From Deltaproteobacteria bacterium (GTDB lineage Bacteria > Desulfobacterota > Dissulfuribacteria > Dissulfuribacterales > QOAL01), in contig WGDC01000056.1 in NCBI GenBank assembly GCA_015493475.1, positions 1 through 64,000 on the forward strand: a DNA stretch of 64,000 nt, read 5' to 3'. The notes below the pieces were generated by a model. It was not told where the DNA came from and did not search any database. It saw only the letters and a program-made list of their open reading frames with translations. The translations under genes and the position numbers were made by a program. Of this stretch, positions 37,352 through 44,920 are shown piece by piece; the first letter of the stretch is position 1; each line of letters opens with the position of its first letter.

Positions 37352-37395
37352 TTTCAGACTGTTTCAGACTGCTTATCTTCTTAATAAGAAGATAA
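37352..37395 (+). promoter_or_regulatory. Tandem 10-bp repeat and 23-bp perfect palindrome before the coiled-coil gene
   Basis: TTTCAGACTG occurs twice back to back at 37352-37371. One base later begins a perfect 11-bp inverted repeat TTATCTTCTTA / TAAGAAGATAA (37373-37383 and 37385-37395, one central A). It ends just before the ribosome binding site (GGGAGGT) of the gene starting at 37409. The symmetry suggests a dimeric repressor operator or an mRNA hairpin at the initiation region. AT-richness and lack of a T-tract argue against a terminator for tRNA-Pro. Confidence 0.55.
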
Positions 37396-37408
37396 CGGGA
37401 GGTCCTGA

Positions 37409-38131
37409 ATGTCATACGATATAGAAAAGGCCCTAGCTTACCAGATCAAAAAAGAGATTGCAGAAAGGTACTTCAGGCTGAGAAAACTTATTGAGGATGA
37501 CAGTGCAAATGTCAACATTCTGCTCGGGGAACTGAAAAATTTATACGAGGAAGGGATAAAACCGGCCCTTTTAAGGATCTATGCCATGCTTGGAGACAGG
37601 GATCTTGTAGAAGAGTTTTCAGCCATGCTGGCACTGAAGTTCCCTCCCTTTCTCCAGAATTTTTTGCAGCTTACTTCAAAAGAAAAGAAGAAATTGATAG
37701 AAGGGATGGAACCCCACGGCCTGTTCGGGGAAGGGAAGTTCCTTAACACGCTCCTTGACTGTTACAAGAATCTCTACGAACAGTGGCAGGAGTACCATAA
37801 ACTCAGGGAAAACGTGTTGGATGAGATTGCAATCGTGAAGGAGGAAATCGATCGGTTCAGGAAGAATTATTCCCTTGACGAAATAATGCAGTTTCTAAGG
37901 AGCCTCGACATGGAAAATGAAAATTCAAAGGCAATCGGAAGGATAATGGAAGGACGGAAGATGGGAGAATTCGACAAAAAACTCGGCTTTTCCCAGGATA
38001 TCGATGAACTCTCCAAAAAGGTTCCTGACCTGAATTCGATTCCGAGGCCCAAGGACGTGGAGACAAGGCTCAAGGAACTTGGGAGAAGGGCCTATTCAAG
38101 GCACGAAGCGGAATTTTCTGAACTATTTTAA
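37409..38131 (+). CDS. Coiled-coil hypothetical protein
   Basis: 240 residues, highly charged, almost all helical, no signal peptide or membrane segment. Helical stretches such as LAYQIKKEIAERYFRLRKLI and YEQWQEYHKLRENVLDEIAI look coiled-coil forming. The C-terminus (DVETRLKELGRRAYSRHEAE) is basic-acidic. Strong ribosome binding site GGGAGGT. No family recognised. It lies between tRNA-Pro and a PEP-CTERM gene on the opposite strand and appears to be a single-gene unit with an operator-like palindrome in front. Confidence 0.75.
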   Translation: MSYDIEKALAYQIKKEIAERYFRLRKLIEDDSANVNILLGELKNLYEEGIKPALLRIYAMLGDRDLVEEFSAMLALKFPPFLQNFLQLTSKEKKKLIEGMEPHGLFGEGKFLNTLLDCYKNLYEQWQEYHKLRENVLDEIAIVKEEIDRFRKNYSLDEIMQFLRSLDMENENSKAIGRIMEGRKMGEFDKKLGFSQDIDELSKKVPDLNSIPRPKDVETRLKELGRRAYSRHEAEFSELF

Positions 38132-38136
38132 AGGAA

Positions 38137-38160
38137 AGGGGCCTTGATAGTCAGGCCCCT
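38137..38160. terminator. Hairpin between convergent genes
   Basis: AGGGGCC (38137-38143) pairs with GGCCCCT (38154-38160) around a 10-nt loop, 5 nt after the coiled-coil gene stop. Tails on both strands are only weakly T-rich (better on the minus strand), so it may act as a bidirectional but weak terminator for the two convergent genes. Confidence 0.5.
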
Positions 38161-38177
38161 GTTATAAAAAAGGAGGT

Positions 38178-38891
38178 CTATGCCAGGTTGGCTATAACTC
38201 GCTTTCTGAATCCTGCGATGAATATCAGGCCCGAGCCTACAAGGATGAGAGTCGATGGTTCAGGCACAGGCGCGGGCGGTGGTGGCTCGGGAAAGGGTGG
38301 CTCGGGCGGAGGATAAGCTGGGGGCACGACGCTTCCGGGGGGAAGATTTTTTTTTTGCGTATACACCATCGTTGTCGAGCCGGTGGAACCAATAGAGCTG
38401 TTTAAATTGCCGCAGTCTGCGCAGGAACTACAAAGCCAGGTCACCTTGATGTTATCCATAAGAAAAGTGGAATTGTCACCGGACCACATATTCAGAGTTG
38501 TGATCCCTGTAAGATTCAGGTTCAGAAGCGCTTCCTTAAGCTCGTCTATGTTTACCTCTTTGAGGAAAACCTTGCCTGAAAAGCGTTTAGCCTCTATCCA
38601 TACAGTATTGGCAGTTTCGGAGGCAATATCCATGGATACAAGGTTAAAGTATCCGAATGGACCGGTATAAATGGATATTTTGTTGCCATAGGCCACATTC
38701 CCAGAAAGCAGACCCGGAGATTGCTCAATGGCTACATTACTCCAGTGAAGGGACTTGTAACCGTCCGCAAGGTTTCCGGGAGCAACATCTTCAAAATCAA
38801 TTACAGTTGCCATAACGGCCGCCGGCAAAAAAAACAGAACCAGCAGCAGTACCATCAACTTTCCGAGGATATGAGCATTCGTTTTCGTCAT
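38178..38891 (-). CDS. PEP-CTERM sorting-domain exported protein
   Basis: 237 residues. Signal peptide about 1-29, then a beta-rich part beginning VIDFEDVAPGNLADGYKS, the N-terminal pattern common to many PEP-CTERM proteins. A Pro/Glu-rich stretch (PPEPPFPEPPPPAP) leads into the C-terminal sorting signal: VPEPST, a hydrophobic helix and FRKR. Such proteins are processed by exosortase (EpsH family) and usually belong to exopolysaccharide or biofilm systems. No exosortase is in the window. Two CxxC pairs (SSCADCGN region) lie mid-protein. Single gene. Confidence 0.9.
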   Translation of the reverse strand: MTKTNAHILGKLMVLLLVLFFLPAAVMATVIDFEDVAPGNLADGYKSLHWSNVAIEQSPGLLSGNVAYGNKISIYTGPFGYFNLVSMDIASETANTVWIEAKRFSGKVFLKEVNIDELKEALLNLNLTGITTLNMWSGDNSTFLMDNIKVTWLCSSCADCGNLNSSIGSTGSTTMVYTQKKNLPPGSVVPPAYPPPEPPFPEPPPPAPVPEPSTLILVGSGLIFIAGFRKRVIANLA

Positions 38892-39218
38892 TTCGGTTCT
38901 GCCTTTTCTATCTTATTAATTCCAAAAATTTTCCTTTTTATTGATAGTAGCGCATTTTGTGCCAAAGGTTTACGAAAATGTTACACTTTTTAGCGGATAA
39001 AAGCCCATATAGAAAAAATTTCGAGGAGCTAAAGAAAAATTTTTCCTTGACCAATGATCGCTTTTCCTTCCCGAAGAGAAAACTTTTTCTTTTTTCACAG
39101 GGCATCGCGAGGATGGAACTATGAGGGGATAGACTATGGCGTCAATCGTACTTTAGTTGTAATATCTTCTGCTTATAATATTTATACATCAGACTTGGAA
39201 CAAAGGGGCCTTTTCAAA
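38892..39218. other. Divergent intergenic region with a probable ilvE -10 element
   Basis: 327 bases between the PEP-CTERM gene (minus) and ilvE (plus), strongly AT-rich near both ends. A perfect TATAAT at 39174-39179 lies about 40 nt before the ilvE ATG, but no good -35 is at the proper distance, so an activator may be needed. The ilvE frame stays open upstream to 39054; I consider that part untranslated because its composition is unlike the family. No terminator, attenuator or T-box structure recognised. Confidence 0.4.
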
Positions 39219-40301
39219 ATGGAAATACAAAAGCTACTAAAGAACAAAGACAATCTTAAACCTCTGCCCGATGAGTCCTGTCTCGGATTTGGCATCCATT
39301 TTACCGATCACATGTTCAGGATGGATTACTCGGACGTCAAAGGATGGCACGAACCAAAAATAACAGTCTATGGAAACTTTCACCTTGACCCAGCGGCAGT
39401 GGTGCTGCATTACGGCCAGGCGATCTTTGAGGGACTCAAGGCGTACAGGGGAAGTGACAAAAGGATACGTCTTTTCCGACCAAAAGAAAATGCCAAGAGG
39501 CTAAACAGGTCTGCCTGGCGGATGTGCATGCCTCAAATGGACGAAGACGCATTCATCGCGGCCATCAGAGAACTGGTGCAGGTCGAGTCAAGATGGGTGC
39601 CCTCCCTGAAGGGAACCTCCCTCTACATACGGCCCTTTATCATAGCATCCGAGCCGTTCCTTGGGGTAAGGCCTGCAAAGAAATACATATTTTCCATAAT
39701 ACTCACACCAGTGGGGGCTTACTATTCAGAGGGATTCAATCCGGTAAAGATATTTGTCACAGACAAGTTTGTCCGGGCGGCAAAGGGCGGAGTCGGTGAG
39801 GCAAAAACTGCGGGCAACTACGCCGCTAGCCTCATGGCCTCTGAGGAAGCAAAGAAACTCGGCTTTACCCAGGTCCTGTGGCTAGATGCTGCACAAAGAA
39901 AATATGTGGAAGAAGTAGGCACCATGAACATCTTTTTCCTCATAGATGACACCCTCGTCACCCCTGCCCTTTCTGGCAGCATTCTCCCGGGCATAACGAG
40001 AGACTCTGTCCTTACGCTGTCGAGAGACTGGGGTATAAGAGTTGAAGAACGGCCCATTTCCATTGACGAGGTGATGAACAGCGCTGAATCTGGCCACCTC
40101 AAAGAGTGTTTTGGAACAGGCACAGCAGCAGTAATCTCCCCTGTGGGCTCCCTGTACTACAAGGGAAAAAGCTATGAAGTTAATGGAGGCAAGACCGGAG
40201 AGCTTGCCGAGAGACTGTTTGACGAGATCACGGGCATCCAGTACGGAGAAAAGGATGACCGCTTCGGATGGATAGAATTCGTGGATCAGGCAGGTTCTTA
40301 A
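39219..40301 (+). CDS. ilvE: Branched-chain amino acid aminotransferase
   Basis: 360 residues from ATG 39219, the length of class IV (type II) branched-chain aminotransferases. PLP-dependent; it makes Leu, Ile and Val from their 2-oxo acids. Seen: VLHYGQAIFEGLKAYRG, the RLFRPKENAKRLNRSA block, the PLP lysine in GGVGEAKTAGNYAASLMA, the YVEEVGTMNIFF motif, and the C-terminal ECFGTGTAAVISPVG. AAAGGGG lies upstream at acceptable spacing. A longer frame of 55 extra codons lacks family similarity. Single gene. Confidence 0.95.
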   Translation: MEIQKLLKNKDNLKPLPDESCLGFGIHFTDHMFRMDYSDVKGWHEPKITVYGNFHLDPAAVVLHYGQAIFEGLKAYRGSDKRIRLFRPKENAKRLNRSAWRMCMPQMDEDAFIAAIRELVQVESRWVPSLKGTSLYIRPFIIASEPFLGVRPAKKYIFSIILTPVGAYYSEGFNPVKIFVTDKFVRAAKGGVGEAKTAGNYAASLMASEEAKKLGFTQVLWLDAAQRKYVEEVGTMNIFFLIDDTLVTPALSGSILPGITRDSVLTLSRDWGIRVEERPISIDEVMNSAESGHLKECFGTGTAAVISPVGSLYYKGKSYEVNGGKTGELAERLFDEITGIQYGEKDDRFGWIEFVDQAGS

Positions 40302-40325
40302 TCCATCCCAAAAACTTTCCAATTC

Positions 40326-41453
40326 CTATACGGAGGTGGTCTCCTTATTCTCCCTGGCGGCTGCCTCCCTGTATCCCCGCACAAGGTCTTCCATCAGGTC
40401 ACTGACGGAAACTATCTTGTTTACCCTGTACACGTTGTCCCCGCAAAAGACAAAGCCCGCCCCAAGATTTCCCCGCTGGGCATTTATCAGGGCCATTCCT
40501 ATGCAATAGGGGGTATCAGGATAACGGCACGTCTTGATGCACTTGTAGGCGCATTTTTTGGGATGTTTCTCCCCTCGCGCCATCTTCTCTAGAAAAGGCC
40601 CCTTAAGCGCACGCCCTGGAAGACCAACCGGACTCTTTATAATCATGACATCGTCCCTTGTTGCCATGAGGTAGGCCTTCTTGAACTCATCCGAGGCGTC
40701 GCATTCATGGGTTGCCACGAACCTCGTACCCATCTGCACCCCTGCGGCCCCCATCATAATAAACCTGTAAATATCCTCTCCCGTGTATATACCTCCTGCT
40801 GCGATAACCGGGATCCGGCATGAACCCATGTCTTCCCACGGTTTGACCGCCTCTATGACTTCCATTACGAGGTTTTCTACCTGGAACTCTGGTTTGAACA
40901 GGTCCTCCGCCTTGAAGCCGAGGTGTCCGCCTGCCTTTGGCCCCTCGACCACAAAACCGTCTGGCAGCCTACCGTAATGTTCCTTCCAGCGCCTGCATAA
41001 AAGTCGAGCAGCGCGTCCGGACGATACAATAGGCACCAAAGCGGTTTCACATTCATCAGGTATCATTCCGGGCAGTTTCAAGGGCAATCCAGCACCGCTT
41101 ATTATTATGTCCGCACCAGCCCTGGCGGAAATGTCCACCATTTCCTTGTAGTCCTGGAGGGCCACCATTATGTTCACACCTATGGGCCCGCCACCTGAAA
41201 GTTCCTTGGCCTTTCTTATTTCATAATCCAAGGCCCTGAAGGTTGCGCCCCTGGGATCCTTGTGAAAATCCTTCTGGTTAAGCCCTATAAGGACGGAGGC
41301 CACCACCCCCACGCCTCCGGCCCTTGCAACAGCAGATGCAAGGCCTGACATGGATATGCCTACGCCCATTCCTCCCTGTATAACCGGATAGCGCGATCTG
41401 ACACGACCTACCTTGAGAGGGGGAGGATCGATCTTGGAGTCTGTGAAAGTCAT
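40326..41453 (-). CDS. Nitronate monooxygenase-family FMN protein with Cys-rich insert
   Basis: 375 residues, TIM-barrel FMN family. Seen: YPVIQGGMGVGISMSGLASA, the phosphate-binding VIAAGGIYTGEDIYRFIMMG, AAGVQMGTRF, and VVEGPKAGGHLGF with the His usually near the flavin. A C-terminal Cys-rich stretch (KKCAYKCIKTCRYPDTPYC) is typical of the group found in anaerobes, where it may bind an iron-sulfur cluster. Such proteins are often annotated as 2-nitropropane dioxygenase or FabK-like, but the true substrate in anaerobes is unknown. Adjacent to the flx-hdr operon on the same strand, with about 100 nt gap. Confidence 0.85.
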   Translation of the reverse strand: MTFTDSKIDPPPLKVGRVRSRYPVIQGGMGVGISMSGLASAVARAGGVGVVASVLIGLNQKDFHKDPRGATFRALDYEIRKAKELSGGGPIGVNIMVALQDYKEMVDISARAGADIIISGAGLPLKLPGMIPDECETALVPIVSSGRAARLLCRRWKEHYGRLPDGFVVEGPKAGGHLGFKAEDLFKPEFQVENLVMEVIEAVKPWEDMGSCRIPVIAAGGIYTGEDIYRFIMMGAAGVQMGTRFVATHECDASDEFKKAYLMATRDDVMIIKSPVGLPGRALKGPFLEKMARGEKHPKKCAYKCIKTCRYPDTPYCIGMALINAQRGNLGAGFVFCGDNVYRVNKIVSVSDLMEDLVRGYREAAARENKETTSV

Positions 41454-41555
41454 GGACGACTTTTAGCCCACAACTTGTTGCCAGTCAAGGCTTGGCTGCA
41501 AGTATAAAACATGGGAATGGAGATCCGCAAAAGAAAAAAATCAAACGCGCCTTAT

Positions 41556-42407
41556 TTAAAACTCTACCGGAAGCTTTTGGACCTCCTCCCTCGTAAAAAC
41601 TGGGCCGTCCTTGCAAACGTAAACTGGTCCGACATTGCAGTGCCCGCAAATCCCTATGCCACATTTCATCCTGTTCTCAAGGGAAAGATAAACCTGGCTG
41701 TCCGTCCAGCCCGCCTTCACCAGGGGAGGCATGGTGAACTTTATCATGATTGGAGGACCGCAGATCAAGGCGGCAGAGTTGTCAGGAGAGGGGCAGACCT
41801 GTCCGGCAATGGTTGGAACAAAGCCGACAAGACCGTCCCAGCCCGGAGCCTCCCTGTCCACGGTAATGTGGACATCGAGATCGTCCCTTTCCTGCCATGC
41901 CCTGAGCTCCTCCTTGTAAAGGAGCATGCCTGGCGTTCTTGCTCCGTATATAACGGTTATCCTGCCGTATTCCTGCCTATGCTCAAGCATGTATATAAGG
42001 GTGGCCCTCAGGGTCGTAAAGGCAAATCCCCCGGCGATAATCACTATGTTTTTCGCCCGGAGGTCCGTATCCACGGGGAAGCCGTTTCCAAGCGGGCCCC
42101 TTACCCCTATCGGATCCCCCACATTCATCTTGTGCAGGGCTGTGGTAACAACGCCCGCCCTGTTAACCGTAAAGAGAAGTCCGCCCTTTTCCGTGGGAGA
42201 CGAGGCAATCCCGATGGGTATCTCGCCCTTTCCCGCGATACTCAGCATGGCAAACTGGCCAGGCGTATGATTCCACTTCTCTCTGTCTTGCCGGCTCTCT
42301 AAAACCAATCGGAATGTCTTGAGATTTCCATCTTCTGACTCTACAGTAACAGCGTCTATAACCGCAGGATAAGGTAAATAGGGGTTCATCGTTACCTCTT
42401 CAGCCAT
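41556..42407 (-). CDS. flxA: FlxA-type NAD(P)H:flavin oxidoreductase subunit
   Basis: 283 residues. The layout is that of the ferredoxin-NAD reductase/PyrK/AsrB group: an N-terminal FAD-binding barrel (GQFAMLSIAGKGEIPIGIAS), an NAD-binding part (NIVIIAGGFAFTTLRATLIY, then VIYGARTPGMLLYKEELRAW) and a C-terminal [2Fe-2S] ligand set CGIGICGHC plus a later Cys. In FlxABCD it would exchange electrons with NAD(H). The start was taken at ATG 42407 because GGAGGTG lies 8 nt upstream; it follows flxB by 5 nt. Last gene of the operon. Confidence 0.85.
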   Translation of the reverse strand: MAEEVTMNPYLPYPAVIDAVTVESEDGNLKTFRLVLESRQDREKWNHTPGQFAMLSIAGKGEIPIGIASSPTEKGGLLFTVNRAGVVTTALHKMNVGDPIGVRGPLGNGFPVDTDLRAKNIVIIAGGFAFTTLRATLIYMLEHRQEYGRITVIYGARTPGMLLYKEELRAWQERDDLDVHITVDREAPGWDGLVGFVPTIAGQVCPSPDNSAALICGPPIMIKFTMPPLVKAGWTDSQVYLSLENRMKCGIGICGHCNVGPVYVCKDGPVFTREEVQKLPVEF

Positions 42408-42412
42408 ATAGA

Positions 42413-43429
42413 TCACACCTCCATCAGGCCTTCCATGACCTGCCTGATGTCTATGTTGACGGGGCAGTCCCTAACGCATCTGCCGCAGCCAACGCACGAA
42501 ATGGGACCGAACCTATCCGGGAAATATTTCAGCTTGTGCATGAAACGGTTTCTTACACGTTTAAGCTTTTCTCCACGGGGATTGTGTCCAGAGGCATGCT
42601 GCGTAAAGAGAGGGAACATGCATGAATCCCAGTACCTGATTCTCCTCCCCTTTCCCCTCAGGGCCTCGTCCTGGATATCGAAGCAGTAGCAGGTCGGGCA
42701 CAAGAAGGTGCAGGCCCCGCAATTTATACATGACTCGGCCACCGCGGCCCAGAAATGTGCGTTGTAAAGGTCCATCAGGTCCTTTGAGCGCAGCTTTGAC
42801 GCGGTATCCTCCACAGACTTTTGCGCCCCTTTCTTTCGCTCCTGCGCTATGGATTTCTCCTGTGCAGTCGGTTTTCGGAAAAATTCGTAATCTAAGAGCC
42901 TGAGACCCTTTTCCGTAACGGGCTCAAGGAAGAAACCAGTCTCAAGCTCCGTGACAGCCATATCTGCGCCCTCGATGCCAACAGGTGACCCACCGGTCAG
43001 TGTACAGAAGCAGGTCAAGCAGCCTTCCTCGCACAGGAAGGCCACAATGGTCGTCTCCTTCCGTTTTCTTTGAAAATAGGGGTCCTCCCGGTAGGGCATG
43101 GCGTTCAACGCCACGCTTCTTGCATCACAGGGGCGGACGCCAAAAAGGACACGTGGATTAAAATCACAATGAGGCTCTATAGGCCTGAAGGCCTCCGGGT
43201 CCGTAGGACGGGCGTCAAATTCAAACATCACCTCTGGCTGAGGGAAAAAGAAAGTCTTTATGGAAACCTTGGCAACTCCCTGTGGAATATGGGGCACGAT
43301 TGTTCCGTCAAGCCTTTTCCAGTTGTAAAAGCCTTTTTTTGTCTCAACCGGCCCAAAGACGTCAAATTCCTGGCACAACTTCCTGAGCCAACTCCCTGCC
43401 TGCGCCTTTTCAACCACCAAGGGTTTCAC
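42413..43429 (-). CDS. flxB: FlxB-type 4Fe-4S dicluster subunit (AsrA-like)
   Basis: 338 residues. Similar in layout to anaerobic sulfite reductase A and [NiFe]-hydrogenase beta subunits: KKGFYNWKRLDGTIVPHIP and FGVRPCDARSVALN in the N-terminal half, CLTCFC in the middle, then CINCGACTFLCPTCYCFD and CVGCGRCVRDCPVNIDIRQV as two 4Fe-4S sites. It should wire FlxA to the rest of the complex. GTG start overlapping the flxC stop (GTGA), preceded by AAAGGTG. Confidence 0.83.
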   Translation of the reverse strand: MKPLVVEKAQAGSWLRKLCQEFDVFGPVETKKGFYNWKRLDGTIVPHIPQGVAKVSIKTFFFPQPEVMFEFDARPTDPEAFRPIEPHCDFNPRVLFGVRPCDARSVALNAMPYREDPYFQRKRKETTIVAFLCEEGCLTCFCTLTGGSPVGIEGADMAVTELETGFFLEPVTEKGLRLLDYEFFRKPTAQEKSIAQERKKGAQKSVEDTASKLRSKDLMDLYNAHFWAAVAESCINCGACTFLCPTCYCFDIQDEALRGKGRRIRYWDSCMFPLFTQHASGHNPRGEKLKRVRNRFMHKLKYFPDRFGPISCVGCGRCVRDCPVNIDIRQVMEGLMEV

Positions 43430-44469
43430 TTTTGGTCACCTTTCTTGCCTGCGGTAATAATGAAGTCCTCCGGGTCGTCCACCTTGTACGTACTCAGAGG
43501 AAGCGGAGCATCCGCTTCGAGCCCGGGCTCGAAGCCGTAAAGCTCTATGACGTCCTTTTGCAACTTCTTAGTAAAAAGCCTCATCCTTATTCCCATGGGA
43601 CACGCGCTCTCGCATGATCCGCAGTCCGTGCACCGTCCTGCGCAATGGTACGCCCTGAGGATGTGAAACAGGGCGGTGTCCACCTCGTCCGTGCTCTTTC
43701 CTACCCACTGAGGCCTTGAATCATCGACGAAACATGTGGGACAATAACAGAGCGGGCAGACATTTCTGCATGCATAACACCTGAGACACGAGCTTATCTC
43801 CTCCTGGAACCACTTCCACCTCTCATCCACGGACAAAGCCTCGATTTCTTCCACCTCGTGAAAGCGGTCCGGTATCTGCCGGTCCCCGCTGAGACCTCCT
43901 GCCAGCTCATCGTAAATCACCGGGTCAGGATGAAGGCATGTCTTGCAATTATCACGCACCGCGTCCCACCGGTTGATCGTTTCCTCAAAACCCTTTCCCC
44001 TGACTATCAGGACATTGTCTTCTTCCTCAATTGCCGTAATCTCCCTGTTGCCAACGAGCCTTTCAACCTTGCGCCGGTCCACCATACCCCGGCTTGACAC
44101 CCCTACAATAACCACCCGGCTGCGATCAATCTGGTTTTCCTGGACCTGGACCACCATGTTTCTTGACCAACACCCGGTGGCAACAACACCCACCTTGGGA
44201 AGCTGACCTTCCGGAGGCGGCTCGTTCGGCCTCCTTGGAGGCTCCACAGACCTTAGAAGCGCCGGAAGATAGTTGGCGAGATTGATGACGCAAAAACTGC
44301 TCCAGGAAAGATTACCGGCCTCACCCGAATCCCTTGCTACATAAGGCCGCATCATGCCGGGAAGTGACCCCTTGGTATAACCTAGGAAGGCTGCTACCTC
44401 CCCGGATTCGAGAAGAGACGATGCAATGGTCTGAATTTCCCCGCCTATTTTCTGGTTCACGATGGACAT
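43426..44469 (-). CDS. flxC: FlxC-type 4Fe-4S subunit
   Basis: 347 residues. The N-terminal half (VAAFLGYTKGSLPGMMRPYV, then NLANYLPALL) resembles subunits that belong with hydrogenase beta-like proteins in flx/flox loci. The C-terminal half carries CLRCYACRNVCPLCYCPTC and CAGRCTDCGSCESACPMG, giving two 4Fe-4S clusters. AAAGGAA lies 8 nt before ATG 44469. Overlaps flxD by 13 nt and flxB by 4 nt. The B/C naming follows operon order and may not match every author's use. Confidence 0.8.
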   Translation of the reverse strand: MSIVNQKIGGEIQTIASSLLESGEVAAFLGYTKGSLPGMMRPYVARDSGEAGNLSWSSFCVINLANYLPALLRSVEPPRRPNEPPPEGQLPKVGVVATGCWSRNMVVQVQENQIDRSRVVIVGVSSRGMVDRRKVERLVGNREITAIEEEDNVLIVRGKGFEETINRWDAVRDNCKTCLHPDPVIYDELAGGLSGDRQIPDRFHEVEEIEALSVDERWKWFQEEISSCLRCYACRNVCPLCYCPTCFVDDSRPQWVGKSTDEVDTALFHILRAYHCAGRCTDCGSCESACPMGIRMRLFTKKLQKDVIELYGFEPGLEADAPLPLSTYKVDDPEDFIITAGKKGDQK

Positions 44470-44906
44470 GAGCTTATTTCCTTTACTAGCCTCCTTGCAG
44501 GCCCAAGCCTCTTCACCCTTTCCGTAACCTCCTCGACGACCTTTGCGAACTGTTCTCCCTCAGAGGCAGACACCCACGAAAAACTTATCCGGCCCGGTTC
44601 CACACCTACAAACTCAAGGAGCCTTTCAAGAAGGGCAAACCGGCGTCTCGCGTACAGGTTTCCGCTTATGTAATGGCAGTCCCCTGGATGGCATCCGGAA
44701 ACGAGCACCCCGTCGGCCCCAGCCCTCAGGGCATCGAGGATCATGTTGGCGCTTACCCTGCCTGAGCACGGAACCCGTACTATCCTGATAGACGGCGGAT
44801 ACTGGTACCGGCTTACTCCGGCAAGGTCTGCCCCGGCGTAGCTGCACCAGTTACACAGGAAGGCGATTATTCTGGGTTCCCATTCTGCGTTTGTTACCTG
44901 TTCCAT
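44457..44906 (-). CDS. flxD: MvhD/FlxD-type [2Fe-2S] electron transfer subunit
   Basis: 149 residues, the size of the F420-nonreducing hydrogenase delta subunit (MvhD). Cys motifs in order: FLCNWCSYAGADLAG, VPCSGR, and VSGCHPGDCHY. MvhD passes electrons from the hydrogenase (or in this case FlxABC) to HdrA. The longer open frame upstream to 45032 overlaps hdrA and is not typical of the family, so I start at ATG 44906, 14 nt after hdrA. Its place directly after hdrA fits its role as the HdrA partner. Confidence 0.9.
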   Translation of the reverse strand: MEQVTNAEWEPRIIAFLCNWCSYAGADLAGVSRYQYPPSIRIVRVPCSGRVSANMILDALRAGADGVLVSGCHPGDCHYISGNLYARRRFALLERLLEFVGVEPGRISFSWVSASEGEQFAKVVEEVTERVKRLGPARRLVKEISSCPS

Positions 44907-44920
44907 GGCATGTATGCTTC

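Noticed and set aside
41511-42302. 263-residue plus-strand open frame
   Set aside because: Antisense shadow of flxA; no family pattern.
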